The translations under genes and the position numbers were made by a program. This document shows, one piece after another, positions 1-10,793 of a stretch of DNA of 64,000 nucleotides; positions within the stretch are counted from its first letter, which is position 1; every line of letters starts with the position of its first letter. Below the pieces are notes generated by a model. The model was not told where the DNA came from and searched no databases. It worked only from the letters and a program-made list of their open reading frames with translations. Source of the stretch: Neorhizobium sp. UBA3556 (GTDB lineage Bacteria > Pseudomonadota > Alphaproteobacteria > Rhizobiales > Rhizobiaceae); assembly GCA_002376235.1 (NCBI GenBank), contig DFNX01000016.1, positions 62,001 through 126,000 on the forward strand. The letters are read 5' to 3'.

Positions 1-1
1 C

Positions 2-2539
2 ATGGTTCTCGGGTGTCTGTTCATGGCAGGGCTGGCCTATCCGGTATTTCTTCATTGGGTGCGGGGGGATATGCTTTTCCCCAATCTGACGGCATTTCTA
101 GCCAGTCTCGATTTTGTAGATCTCGCCGGTGGAATTTCTGTGCACGCGACCGCGGGATGGATCGTTCTTGCGGCCTTCATGGTGATCGGCTCGCGGTTCG
201 AAGTCCATGGCCGCAAGATCATTTTGTCAACAGCCGGAGCATTGCTGCTCTTCGCCGGCTGGGTTGGATTGAATGGCGGCTTTGCCATGGCGTATGGCGC
301 GAGCGTGCCTGCCGTCATCGCCAATTCGCTACTGGCTGGCGGGATGGGAGCCTGCATTGGTTATCTGATCGGTCTTCGCAAGCGGCGACAGGCTGCGCCG
401 GAGCATCTCATTGTGGGTATGCTGGGCGGAGTGGCGGCCGTAACCTCAGGCGCTGGCCTTCTCGATGTCCGCGGCGCATTGATAATGGGGGCGGCTGGCG
501 GTGCCGTGGCGATTGGCGGCAACCTTTTCGTGGCCCGCATATTGAAGGTGAATGATCCGAGGGGGGCAGTGGGTATCTACGCTTTTGCCGGGTCCGCGGG
601 CGCGGTTCTGTTGCCACTGGTTGCGCCGCTCGTACATCTGCCTGCGGAAAGCCGCTTGGAGCAGATCATTGTCCAGATTGTCGGTGTCGGCATCAATTTC
701 TATTGGGCGTTTGGCGCGAGCTATCTTTTCTTCCGGCTTCTCGATCGCCTCATGGTCATTCGCAGGGAGGACGACGCTGCGGATGGGCGCGATGAAGTGA
801 TAGCGGAGTGGTCGCGCCAATATGATGATGCTGAACGCGTCGCTGCTCTCGCAAAGGCGACATTTGAAGCAATCATGATCCACCGCGACGGCGTCGTGGT
901 GGATGGCAACGAGGAACTGGCAAAGCTGGTCGGCCGCCCTTTGCCTGACTTGATCGGTCGCTCCATCTTCGATTTCCTGCGGGACGGGCAGGCGATCGGT
1001 GTGTCCGAGATCATACAGCTCAACGATGACGCAAGGCACGAAATCTCCATTCAGCTGCCGGACGGAACTCTGGTGCCGGTGGCAGCCCGTGGTCGTGACA
1101 TTACCTTCCATGGCGAAAAGGCGCGCGTCGGCTGTTTCGTCGACCTCACGGAACGAAAAGAGGCAGAGAAGCATATTCGATACCTGGCGCTGCATGATCC
1201 GCTGACCGGTTTGCCGAACCGGGTGCTGTTCACGGAAAGCCTGAACGAGATCATGGCGCATCCCGGCAACGGCCCTGCTTTCGGCATCGCGATGATCGAT
1301 CTCGATCGTTTCAAGGACATCAATGACATTCACGGTCATCAGGCTGGTGATGCGGTCATCAGCGAAGTCTCTGCAAGGTTGATGGCGGCCGCAGGGCCGC
1401 GGGATATTGTGGCCCGCCTTGGAGGCGATGAATTCGCAGCCATTTTCGGAGGCGAACCGACGCTGGAAGATCTGGAGGCCTTCGGGGCGCGCTTGCTCGC
1501 CGCCATGGCGGTGCCGATCGATATTCGGCGAGACGAGCCGGTGAATGTCACGCTCAGCATCGGCGCGGCTCTCTTCCCGGACCACGCAGCAGATAAGGAT
1601 GCGCTTGTCGGCTGTGCCGATATCGCGCTCCATTACGCCAAAACGTCCGGCAGAAATGCCTTCCGCCTGTTTCGTCGCGGCATGAACGATCTGATTGAAA
1701 AACGTCGTATGCTGGAAACCGATCTGGAATTGGCTTTGCACCAGGGGCAGTTCGAGCTTTATCTGCAGCCACGGGTTTGCGCCAATGATGTCTCCATCAG
1801 TGGCTATGAGGCGCTGTTGCGCTGGAGCCATCCGGTGCGAGGTATGGTCAGCCCGGCGGACTTCATCCCCGTTGCCGAGGCATCGGGCAAGATCATCCAG
1901 TTAGGCGAATGGGTTCTGGCTGAAGCTGTCAGGTTGCTGGATCATGTTGATGGCCACATCAGCGTCAATGTCAGCCCGCTTCAGTTCCGCCATGGCGATT
2001 TTATCGCCAATCTCGCGGATCTTTTGCACAAAACCGGTGCCGATCCTCGTCGCATCGAGCTGGAAATCACCGAGAGTGTGCTGATCGACGATGACAAGCG
2101 GGCGGTTCATATTCTGGATGAATTGAAGCGCATGGGGTTCACCATTGCCCTTGACGATTTCGGCACCGGTTATTCGTCGCTCAGCTACCTGAGCCGTTAT
2201 CCGTTCGATACGCTCAAGATAGACCGGAGTTTCGTTGCCAATCTTGGGGTTGATGACAAGGCGCGCATGATCGTGCGAACTATCATCGATCTAGGCACAG
2301 GCTTGGGAATGAACGTCGTCGCCGAAGGTGTGGAAACGCCGGAGGAGGCGCGGTTCCTCACCCAGGCGGGCTGCCATGAATTGCAGGGATATCTTCTCGG
2401 GCGCCCTGCAAAAGTATCGGGGATGATCCGCAACGTCGATCCCACGATCGTTGCTCAGCTCAGATATGCAAGGGTGAACGGGCCGGGTAATCACGGTCGC
2501 GAATTCGAACGGGACGAAAACACGCGCCTGGTTGGCTAA
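2..2539 (+). CDS. Amt-domain sensor fused to PAS-GGDEF-EAL (5' partial)
   Basis: This is a membrane protein predicted to control c-di-GMP in response to ammonium or a related signal. The first 250 visible residues are the C-terminal part of an ammonium-transporter fold, with GGISVHATAG near residue 43 and a GLNGG stretch near 89. A PAS domain follows (about 285-385), then a GGDEF domain (LGGDEF near 474) and an EAL domain (YEALLRW near 601). The EAL signatures NVSP, EITES, DDFGTG, KIDRSF and EGVET are all intact, so both synthase and phosphodiesterase activities are possible. The RxxD inhibitory site is degraded (GPRD). The first twin histidine is present (H48), but the second position is Tyr193 (NDPRGAVGIY), suggesting a sensor rather than a channel. 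The N-terminal Amt helices and the true start lie before the window. Confidence 0.88.
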   Translation: MVLGCLFMAGLAYPVFLHWVRGDMLFPNLTAFLASLDFVDLAGGISVHATAGWIVLAAFMVIGSRFEVHGRKIILSTAGALLLFAGWVGLNGGFAMAYGASVPAVIANSLLAGGMGACIGYLIGLRKRRQAAPEHLIVGMLGGVAAVTSGAGLLDVRGALIMGAAGGAVAIGGNLFVARILKVNDPRGAVGIYAFAGSAGAVLLPLVAPLVHLPAESRLEQIIVQIVGVGINFYWAFGASYLFFRLLDRLMVIRREDDAADGRDEVIAEWSRQYDDAERVAALAKATFEAIMIHRDGVVVDGNEELAKLVGRPLPDLIGRSIFDFLRDGQAIGVSEIIQLNDDARHEISIQLPDGTLVPVAARGRDITFHGEKARVGCFVDLTERKEAEKHIRYLALHDPLTGLPNRVLFTESLNEIMAHPGNGPAFGIAMIDLDRFKDINDIHGHQAGDAVISEVSARLMAAAGPRDIVARLGGDEFAAIFGGEPTLEDLEAFGARLLAAMAVPIDIRRDEPVNVTLSIGAALFPDHAADKDALVGCADIALHYAKTSGRNAFRLFRRGMNDLIEKRRMLETDLELALHQGQFELYLQPRVCANDVSISGYEALLRWSHPVRGMVSPADFIPVAEASGKIIQLGEWVLAEAVRLLDHVDGHISVNVSPLQFRHGDFIANLADLLHKTGADPRRIELEITESVLIDDDKRAVHILDELKRMGFTIALDDFGTGYSSLSYLSRYPFDTLKIDRSFVANLGVDDKARMIVRTIIDLGTGLGMNVVAEGVETPEEARFLTQAGCHELQGYLLGRPAKVSGMIRNVDPTIVAQLRYARVNGPGNHGREFERDENTRLVG

Positions 2540-2624
2540 TTTGCGCAGGATCAGCCGGGACTTGAGGGAAACTTAACTGAGGCGATCCTAAAAGAACCTA
2601 TTCTCAATGGCGCAAGGAGCGCCC

Positions 2625-3881
2625 ATGCATTGGCTTAATCTCGGCGTGTTTCTGATTGAAGCGGTCGTTTATTTCTCCGTCATGACGGCGTTCCTGCATT
2701 TTCGGCGTCCGCTGGGCCTTGGTGTGTTCCTGGCTGCGCTCGGCGTCATGCATTTCATGGAAACCTATCTGGCGGCGGTCTTCTATGTTCAACTGCCGTT
2801 CGGAACAGTCTCGCCAGGCTCCTCCATCTTTTTTGCCGGCAAGCTGATGATGATCCTGATGTTGTACATCAAGGAAGATGCAGCAACGGTGCGTCAGCCT
2901 ATCTACGGCCTGTTTTTGGGCAACCTGCTGACGGTCGGCATTGCGCAGATCCTGCAATTGCATGCTGCCGTGACGCTTCCAGGCGGCCGCGCTGCGGACA
3001 TGGGCTTCCTCGACGAGATGGGCTGGCTCATGGTCTGGGGCACGACCATTCTCTACATTGATGCCATTGCCATCATCCTGCTCTACGAGCGGCTGGGACG
3101 TTTTGTCGAGAATGTGGTGCTACGCTTCGCAATCAGCGGCGCCATGATTCTGACATTCGACCAGGTCGCGTTCTTCTCGGTGCTCCATATCCTGCTCGGT
3201 GTGCCTTTGCCGGTCTTCTTCGGCGGCTGGTATGCGAAGCTGTTGGCAGTGATGCTCTATTCAGGTCTTTTTGCCATCTATCTGAGGATCGACCAGAATG
3301 ATCCCTGGTCCGCGTCTTCCCGGCAGATCAAGGACATCTTCCACGATCTGACCTTCCGGGAGCGATACCAGGCATTGCTGGCCAAGGCCGGAGTGGACGG
3401 GCTGACCGGTCTGTTCGACCGTAGCCGTTACGAGATGGACGGGCCGGAACTGGTGAGAAAATGCCTTGCCATGCGCCAGTCGGTCAGCATGGTCATCGTT
3501 GATGCTGACCACTTCAAGGAGGTCAATGATCGCTTCGGCCATCAGCGTGGTGACGCCGTGCTCAAGGACTTGGCCACCTGTCTGAACAGAAGTGCGCGCG
3601 CGAGCGATCATCTGTCCCGTTTCGGCGGCGAGGAGTTTGTGCTCCTCTTGTCCGACACCGATCATGAGAAGGCTCTGGAAGTGGCCGAGCGCCTTCGCCA
3701 GGATGTGGGTGCCAATATCACGCGTCCGGACGGTGCCTCATTGACAGTCTCGGTCGGCGTTGCGACTGCGCCCGAAGATGGCCGCACGCTGGATCTCATC
3801 TTGAGCAGGGCAGATGAGCGGCTTTATCAGGCAAAAAATAACGGCCGTGATAGGGTTCACGGCCGTCATGGAAAGTTCTGA
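2625..3881 (+). CDS. Membrane-anchored diguanylate cyclase
   Basis: The product should make c-di-GMP from GTP at the inner membrane. About 220 hydrophobic N-terminal residues form roughly six or seven membrane segments. A GGDEF domain follows, with the active signature RFGGEEF near residue 333. An RASD inhibitory site sits five residues upstream of GGEEF, so product feedback is likely. I chose the ATG at 2625 because AAGGAG (2614-2619) lies five bases before it; an in-frame ATG at 2607 would add six residues but has no such site. The gene follows the Amt-GGDEF-EAL gene by about 85 bases on the same strand and may share its transcript. The input signal is unknown. Confidence 0.88.
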   Translation: MHWLNLGVFLIEAVVYFSVMTAFLHFRRPLGLGVFLAALGVMHFMETYLAAVFYVQLPFGTVSPGSSIFFAGKLMMILMLYIKEDAATVRQPIYGLFLGNLLTVGIAQILQLHAAVTLPGGRAADMGFLDEMGWLMVWGTTILYIDAIAIILLYERLGRFVENVVLRFAISGAMILTFDQVAFFSVLHILLGVPLPVFFGGWYAKLLAVMLYSGLFAIYLRIDQNDPWSASSRQIKDIFHDLTFRERYQALLAKAGVDGLTGLFDRSRYEMDGPELVRKCLAMRQSVSMVIVDADHFKEVNDRFGHQRGDAVLKDLATCLNRSARASDHLSRFGGEEFVLLLSDTDHEKALEVAERLRQDVGANITRPDGASLTVSVGVATAPEDGRTLDLILSRADERLYQAKNNGRDRVHGRHGKF

Positions 3882-3895
3882 ACGTATTCAGTAAA

Positions 3896-4513
3896 TCAGG
3901 CGGCGAGCGCCAGCTGCTGGGTCCGTTCCTGTGCCGAAGCGATTGCCTTTTCGAAAGCTTCCGGACCGAAGGCCGTGCCTTCGACATAGATGACTTCGAC
4001 ATCCGTCATGCCCATGAAGCCGAGAACGGTCTTGAGGTAAGGAACGGCATGGTTCATCGCCATGGCCGGCCCCTCGGAGTAGATGCCTGCGGCGGAAAGA
4101 ACGACATAGACCTTCTTGTTGGTGGCAAGACCCTGCGGGCCTTCGGCGGTGTAGCGGAAGGTCAGGCCTGCGCGGGCAACGTTGTCGATCCAGCTCTTCA
4201 GCTGCGAATAGATGTTGAAGTTGATGAGGCCGGTTGCGAGCACGACGGTGTCGGCGGCCAGCAGTTCGGTGGTCAGCTTGTCCGACAGTTCGGCGGCAGC
4301 CGCTTCTTCGGCATTGCGCTGATCGGCAGGCTTGCGGATGGCCGAGGTCGTAACGGTGTCGAGATGGGCGATCGGGTTCTGACCGAGGTCGTGGCTGACG
4401 ACGGTCGAGCCTGGGTTCTTCGCCTTCAGCTTATCGACGAATTCGTTGGCGATCTTGGTCGAAAGGGATTCGTCGCCGCGCGGGCTGGAGGTGACGAGAA
4501 GAATGGAAGACAT
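3896..4513 (-). CDS. azoR: FMN-dependent NADH-azoreductase
   Basis: A 205-residue flavodoxin-fold oxidoreductase of the AzoR family, which uses NADH and FMN to reduce azo compounds and quinones in the cytoplasm. The N-terminal phosphate-binding stretch SSPRGDESLS (residues 8-17), the central LINFNIYSQLKSWIDN segment and the AGIYSEGP loop match the family, and the length is normal. It is divergent from a LysR regulator at 4667, with about 150 bases between them. This is the usual arrangement for a LysR-controlled quinone or electrophile stress gene. The physiological substrate cannot be told from sequence. Confidence 0.9.
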   Translation of the reverse strand: MSSILLVTSSPRGDESLSTKIANEFVDKLKAKNPGSTVVSHDLGQNPIAHLDTVTTSAIRKPADQRNAEEAAAAELSDKLTTELLAADTVVLATGLINFNIYSQLKSWIDNVARAGLTFRYTAEGPQGLATNKKVYVVLSAAGIYSEGPAMAMNHAVPYLKTVLGFMGMTDVEVIYVEGTAFGPEAFEKAIASAQERTQQLALAA

Positions 4514-4599
4514 GGTGCCAATTCCTTGATTTGTCTTGGAGGTCTTTGTCGACCTCGATATGCGGGGCGAGACTGGAGGCTCGTGTAACTGACAAATAG

Positions 4600-4660
4600 G
4601 TCTGGACCGTCATCGATAAAACGGGGATAATATCGAAGGTTCCTATCGAATATCTGGATA
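4600..4660. promoter_or_regulatory. azoR/lysR divergent control region with repeated TATCGA motif
   Basis: The spacer between the divergent azoR and LysR genes holds ATCGATA at 4612-4618 and TATCGAA at 4631-4637 and 4644-4650. The last two are direct repeats 13 bases apart. Position and spacing suit a LysR-type regulator binding site controlling both genes. This is inferred from layout; no binding data are available. Confidence 0.4.
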
Positions 4661-4666
4661 GCTTTC

Positions 4667-5638
4667 ATGGATGCCAATCCGACCCTCGACCAGTTGCAGG
4701 TCTTCATCGCCGTCGCGGAAACCGGAAGCTTTTCGGCCGCGGCCCGCTCGCTCAACCGGGCGCAATCGGTCGTCAGCTATACGATCGGCAATCTCGAGGC
4801 TCAGCTTGAAGTCACGCTTTTCGAGCGCAGCGGGGCACGCCAGCCAAAACTCACCGAGGCGGGCAGAGCGATGCTGGCCGACGCCCGCCGGATCGTTGCA
4901 GACCTACAGGTCATGCGGTCGCGCGCCAAGGGCATAAGGCAGGGGCTTGAGGCGGAAATCACGCTGGCGATCAGCGTCATGGTTCCGGCCGATGCGCTGG
5001 TCGCCGAATTGAAGGAGTTCAGGACGGAATTCCCGACCGTCGCGCTCAACCTCAATGTCGGCGAACTCGGCATGGTGATGAACCTTGTAATGAACGGCAA
5101 GGCGGATATCGGCATCGGCGGGGCTTTGCTGAAACAGGACGATTCCCTGATTGCCGAAAAAATCGGTCACGCATTTCTGCTGCCGGTCGCAGCCGCGGAT
5201 CATCCTCTTGCAAGGCTCGGGCGTCCGCTGACGCTTGCCGATGTCCGCGAAGAGACGCAGCTTGTCGTCACCGACGCATCGGGAATTACCGCAGGCCGCG
5301 ATTTCAACGTTCTCTCCTACAAGACCTGGCGGGTCAGCGACATCGCCACCAAGCATCATCTCGTCAGGGGTGGTCTCGGCTGGGGCGGCTTGCCGGCATC
5401 TTTGGTGCGGGATGATGTGCGTGACGGCAATCTTGTCGTGCTCGATATCGAAGCCTACGAGCAGGGCGAATATCCGCTTTACGCGCTGCGCAGGACGGCA
5501 AGCCCGCCCGGTCCCGCCGGGCAGTGGCTGATCGACAGCTTCGCCCGCCGGCTTTCGACCTGCCCGAACAAGCAACATTTCACCACCGCGCTCCACGCCG
5601 ATATCGACAAGCCCGCCTATACCGAGGCTGCCGAATAG
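4667..5638 (+). CDS. LysR-family transcriptional regulator
   Basis: A 323-residue LysR-type regulator. The N-terminal winged helix-turn-helix (residues 6-65) contains AVAETGSFSAAARSLNRAQS, the usual recognition-helix pattern. A periplasmic-binding-protein-like effector domain covers about 90-295. It is divergently transcribed from azoR and probably controls that gene and itself through the TATCGA repeats between them. The tail after residue 300 has no clear function. The effector is unknown, though a quinone or electrophile is a reasonable guess from the neighbour. Confidence 0.9.
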   Translation: MDANPTLDQLQVFIAVAETGSFSAAARSLNRAQSVVSYTIGNLEAQLEVTLFERSGARQPKLTEAGRAMLADARRIVADLQVMRSRAKGIRQGLEAEITLAISVMVPADALVAELKEFRTEFPTVALNLNVGELGMVMNLVMNGKADIGIGGALLKQDDSLIAEKIGHAFLLPVAAADHPLARLGRPLTLADVREETQLVVTDASGITAGRDFNVLSYKTWRVSDIATKHHLVRGGLGWGGLPASLVRDDVRDGNLVVLDIEAYEQGEYPLYALRRTASPPGPAGQWLIDSFARRLSTCPNKQHFTTALHADIDKPAYTEAAE

Positions 5639-5678
5639 GCGCATCACGCTCGAAGATCGTCAGCCTTGCCTGAGTGCG

Positions 5679-6515
5679 TTACAGCACCAGCGTGCCGGAA
5701 ATGCATGTCGCGACGTCGCCACCGATCCAGATATCGTCGCCGACCTTGTCGACATGTACCCGCCCGGCGCGGCCAAGAACGGTGCCCTGTGCCGCAACAT
5801 AGCTTTCCGGCGCAATCCCGGAGCCAATCAGCCACTGTGCCAGACCGGCATTGAGACTGCCTGTCACCGGGTCCTCTGTTCCGCGATTGCTGAAGGCGCG
5901 CACTTCAAACTGCGCGTCTTCGCCGTCGATCGACGGATCGAAACGGCCGACCAGTCCGACGCGCATGCCTGCGAGAACCGAAAAATCCGGTTTGATGGCC
6001 AAGACATCCGAACGCGAGGGCAGGCGCACGCCAATCCAGTCCGGCCCGTTCTCGACCCAGTTCGCGTCTTCGATCGTCGCCGCCGATATGCCTAGCCCTT
6101 TGGCGATCCTGTCGATCAGCGCCGGCTCCACGGAACCGCTGCGCGTCAGCGGTGGTGCGGCAAAAGCGAGCCGCTTGCCATCGCGTCGGATGCGCACCAG
6201 CCCGGCACCGCATTCCTGCACGATCTCCCCCTCGGGTGCATTCGCCGCCTGGCTCAGCCAGACATGCGCGCTGCCAAGCGTCGGATGTCCCGCAAAAGGC
6301 AGTTCCTGCGTCGGCGTGAAAATCCGCACCCGATAATGCGCCTCCGCCATCGTCGGCTTCAGAAGAAAGGTGGTCTCGCTGAGATTGGTCCAGTTGGCAA
6401 AAGCCTGCATCTGCGCGTCATCGAGTTCGTCCGCGCCAACAACGACGGCAAGCGGATTGCCGCGCATCGGCTGGCTGGAAAACACATCGACCTGCTGGAA
6501 AGAGAATATGGGCAT
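5679..6515 (-). CDS. PhzF family isomerase-like protein
   Basis: A 278-residue member of the PhzF/diaminopimelate-epimerase-fold family. It contains the general-acid Glu in NLSETTFLL, the AGHPTLGSAH loop and the C-terminal EDPVTGSLNAG motif, all characteristic. I start it at 6515 (MPIFSFQQVDVFSS), which matches family N-termini; a longer frame adds 46 residues that run into the terminator downstream of cpdB and do not look coding. Most family members outside phenazine clusters have no known substrate, and no phenazine genes are nearby, so only the fold and likely isomerase chemistry can be stated. Confidence 0.85.
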   Translation of the reverse strand: MPIFSFQQVDVFSSQPMRGNPLAVVVGADELDDAQMQAFANWTNLSETTFLLKPTMAEAHYRVRIFTPTQELPFAGHPTLGSAHVWLSQAANAPEGEIVQECGAGLVRIRRDGKRLAFAAPPLTRSGSVEPALIDRIAKGLGISAATIEDANWVENGPDWIGVRLPSRSDVLAIKPDFSVLAGMRVGLVGRFDPSIDGEDAQFEVRAFSNRGTEDPVTGSLNAGLAQWLIGSGIAPESYVAAQGTVLGRAGRVHVDKVGDDIWIGGDVATCISGTLVL

Positions 6516-6541
6516 GGAGAATACTGCATCCGGTTGAAACG

Positions 6542-6568
6542 AAAACGGCAGCCTTTCAGCTGCCGTTT
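6542..6568 (-). terminator. Rho-independent terminator of cpdB
   Basis: A perfect 10-base stem (6543-6552 with 6559-6568) and a 6-base loop, followed on the minus strand by TTTT. It lies directly after the cpdB stop and before phzF, so the two are probably separate transcripts. Confidence 0.7.
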
Positions 6569-6603
6569 GATTCCGCAAATGATTTGCCAGGTGGCCGATT
6601 GTC

Positions 6604-8592
<1,989 letters not shown>

Positions 8593-8685
8593 GAAATCTC
8601 CCCTGGGTCATGAAATGGCGTCACACTAGGCTCATTCGCATGAACCCGCATCACCAAAATGACAGGGGTATTATCTCGCTGCGCT

Positions 8686-9024
8686 CTATCGCCTCAGGAC
8701 CGGATTGACGTCCTGATGGAAGAAACGGAAATAGGCGGCAACCTGCGCCGCGGCGTTGGTGTTGGGGCGAAACTGGATGCCGAGTCGTCCGCTATGGTTC
8801 CATTTGACGATACCTTCCAGAACGCCGAGTTCCTCGCTCTCGATCCGCACGGGGCTGCCGACGGATGCGCCGAACGGCGCGCTGAGATCGAGTGCCAGGC
8901 CGCTGACCGAAATGTCGACGATCCTGCCATTCACCGACTGCCCGTAATATTTCAGCGTTCCGGGGATACGCGCCTTCCGCCGAGGGGCAGAGCGAACTTT
9001 CATGTTGAGGTTGTTGACGGCCAC
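8686..9024 (-). CDS. PilZ-domain c-di-GMP receptor
   Basis: A 112-residue single-domain PilZ protein. The two c-di-GMP-binding signatures are visible: RRKAR (residues 15-19, RxxxR type) and DISVSG (about 38-43, D/NxSxxG). It should be a cytoplasmic c-di-GMP receptor; the target it controls is unknown. I keep the GTG start at 9024 because GGAGG lies eight bases before it; an ATG at codon 8 is the alternative. Two c-di-GMP enzymes lie 5-9 kb away, but there is no operon link. Confidence 0.87.
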   Translation of the reverse strand: MAVNNLNMKVRSAPRRKARIPGTLKYYGQSVNGRIVDISVSGLALDLSAPFGASVGSPVRIESEELGVLEGIVKWNHSGRLGIQFRPNTNAAAQVAAYFRFFHQDVNPVLRR

Positions 9025-9242
9025 AGCCCGATCCTCCTGTTCTTTTGCCCGATCCTAGCTGACATGAATTGAGACGCCTTTATTTTTTGTCCCAAAATTG
9101 TATCGGAGCGATTAAACCTTGCTTTACTTCCTGCGGCGTCTGGTCCGAATGGATGGCACGAGAGGGATGATTCCCTTTTGCGGAGGAACGCGCATTTGCC
9201 CGCACATATCATGGATGTCGAAATGACCGTCGGGCCTGGGAA

Positions 9243-10076
9243 ATGAGCACATCGGTCGTTCTCCTGGCATTGCTTGCAGCCATCCTTCATGCCAGCTGGA
9301 ATGCCTTCCTGCGTTCCGGCGCGGATCGCTTCTGGATGATGACGGTGATGAACCTCGCCATCACGGTCGCGGCCCTTCCTGTTGCGCTGATTTTTCCTCT
9401 GCCGGTCGCCGATGCCTGGCCCTATATCATCGGCTCATCGCTGTTTCAGGTCGCTTACGGCCTGCTGCTCGTCGCTGCCTACAGGCATGGCGAACTGGGA
9501 CAGGTTTACCCGATCATTAGAGGCAGTGCGCCGCTTCTGGTCACGGCTGGCAGTTTCTTCCTGATGGGAGAGGTGCTGCAGCCGCTCGCCATGCTCGGCG
9601 TTCTCCTGATCGTGCTCGGCATCATGACGCTCGCGCTCGGCAAGGCGAGGGCGTCCGGCGCATCCATGCTGTTTGCGCTCGCAACGGGTGTGGCGATTGC
9701 CGGCTATTCCACGCTCGATGCGATCGGCATCCGGGTGGCGGTAGAACGTCCGCCCTACATCGCCTGGGTGTTCATTTTTCCGGGGCTTCTCCTGACCGCA
9801 GCCTACATGATCATGCGCGGTCCGCTGAGAATAGACATTCGTTCACCGGAAACGCGCAAAGCGATTGGCGGCGGCTTGGTTTCTCTCCTCTCCTACGGCA
9901 CGGTTCTGGTCGCTTATTCGCTGGCCCCGGCAGGGCCTGTCTCGGCTCTGCGTGAAACCAGTGTCGTCTTCGCTGCCCTTATCGGCTGGAAGTTCCTCGG
10001 TGAACGCCTGACGCAACGGCGCATCCTTGCCTGCATAGTGGTCGCCGCTGGCGCCGTTCTGATCGGGCTCTCATAA
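9243..10076 (+). CDS. EamA/DMT family transporter
   Basis: A 277-residue integral inner-membrane protein with about ten hydrophobic helices in two halves, typical of drug/metabolite transporters. The N-terminal half includes AAILHASWNAFLR, a common EamA opening. Substrate is not predictable; relatives export amino acids or metabolites. Its 3' end overlaps the 3' end of the convergent Lrp gene by six bases. Confidence 0.85.
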   Translation: MSTSVVLLALLAAILHASWNAFLRSGADRFWMMTVMNLAITVAALPVALIFPLPVADAWPYIIGSSLFQVAYGLLLVAAYRHGELGQVYPIIRGSAPLLVTAGSFFLMGEVLQPLAMLGVLLIVLGIMTLALGKARASGASMLFALATGVAIAGYSTLDAIGIRVAVERPPYIAWVFIFPGLLLTAAYMIMRGPLRIDIRSPETRKAIGGGLVSLLSYGTVLVAYSLAPAGPVSALRETSVVFAALIGWKFLGERLTQRRILACIVVAAGAVLIGLS

Positions 10077-10532
10077 TCCGACATTCGGTCTGTCGATGAT
10101 CTCGCGCAGCGCGAAGCTTGAATTGATCTTCACCACATGCGGAAGAGCCGAAAGCCAGTCGCGGTGGATGCGCTCGTAATCCTCCAGATCCTTGGCTGCG
10201 ACCCGCAATATGTAGTCGTATTCCCCTGACATCAGGTAGCAGACCAGCACATTGGGACAGAGTTTCACCGCGGCCTCGAATTCCGTCAACGTCTTGGCGA
10301 ACTGACCCGAAAGCGAGATATGCACGATCACCATCATCTTGTAGTCGAGCGCGACGTTGGAAAGACGCGCATGGTAGCCGCTGATCGTCCCGCTCTTCTC
10401 CAGAATGTCGAGCCGCCTCGAACAGGCGGAAGCTGACAGGCCGACGCGTTCGGCGAGGTCTGCATTGGATATCCGTCCATGATCCTGCAGAACCCGCATG
10501 ATCGCACGATCTATGGCATCGAGGTTGCTCAT
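10071..10532 (-). CDS. Lrp/AsnC family regulator, probable ald regulator
   Basis: A 153-residue Lrp/AsnC protein. A winged helix-turn-helix (residues 4-60, SNADLAERVGLSASACSRRL) is followed by a RAM ligand-binding domain containing the GEYDYILRV turn. The start at 10532 (MSNLDAIDRAIMRVLQ) matches family N-termini; an upstream in-frame ATG would add 21 residues of atypical sequence. It is divergent from alanine dehydrogenase (10794), the classical setting for an alanine-responsive Lrp-type activator of ald. That role is inferred from context. Confidence 0.9.
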   Translation of the reverse strand: MSNLDAIDRAIMRVLQDHGRISNADLAERVGLSASACSRRLDILEKSGTISGYHARLSNVALDYKMMVIVHISLSGQFAKTLTEFEAAVKLCPNVLVCYLMSGEYDYILRVAAKDLEDYERIHRDWLSALPHVVKINSSFALREIIDRPNVGL

Positions 10533-10663
10533 CGGGGTTTCTTTCGAAAACGGGCGATTTTGCGCAATAATCCCCGAAAACACGCGCTTCGGCAATTACT
10601 CTTCGCAAGGACATCCCGCCGCTTTTCTGATGTGCTCGCTGAGCAAAAAAACAATTGGCGCTA

Positions 10664-10769
10664 GCGCATGTCTCCCGAAAGTAGTCACCGGTTTCGGGAT
10701 GAAGACATGCGCCAAAACAAGGAGCTAAAGCTCGGCAAGCGAATCCGAAGGATCGCGACGTGCTTTAGC
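10664..10769. repeat. RIME-type intergenic mosaic element, copy 1
   Basis: About 106 bases made of two palindromes. The first runs from GCGCATGTCT to AGACATGCGC (10664-10712) around a CCCGAAA/TTTCGGG stem. The second runs from GCTAAAGC to GCTTTAGC (10724-10769). It matches the element at 27076 almost base for base and has the layout of Rhizobium-specific intergenic mosaic elements. It sits in the divergent lrp/ald promoter region. Confidence 0.85.
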
Positions 10770-10793
10770 CAATATAAAAGAGAGGAATGCTGA

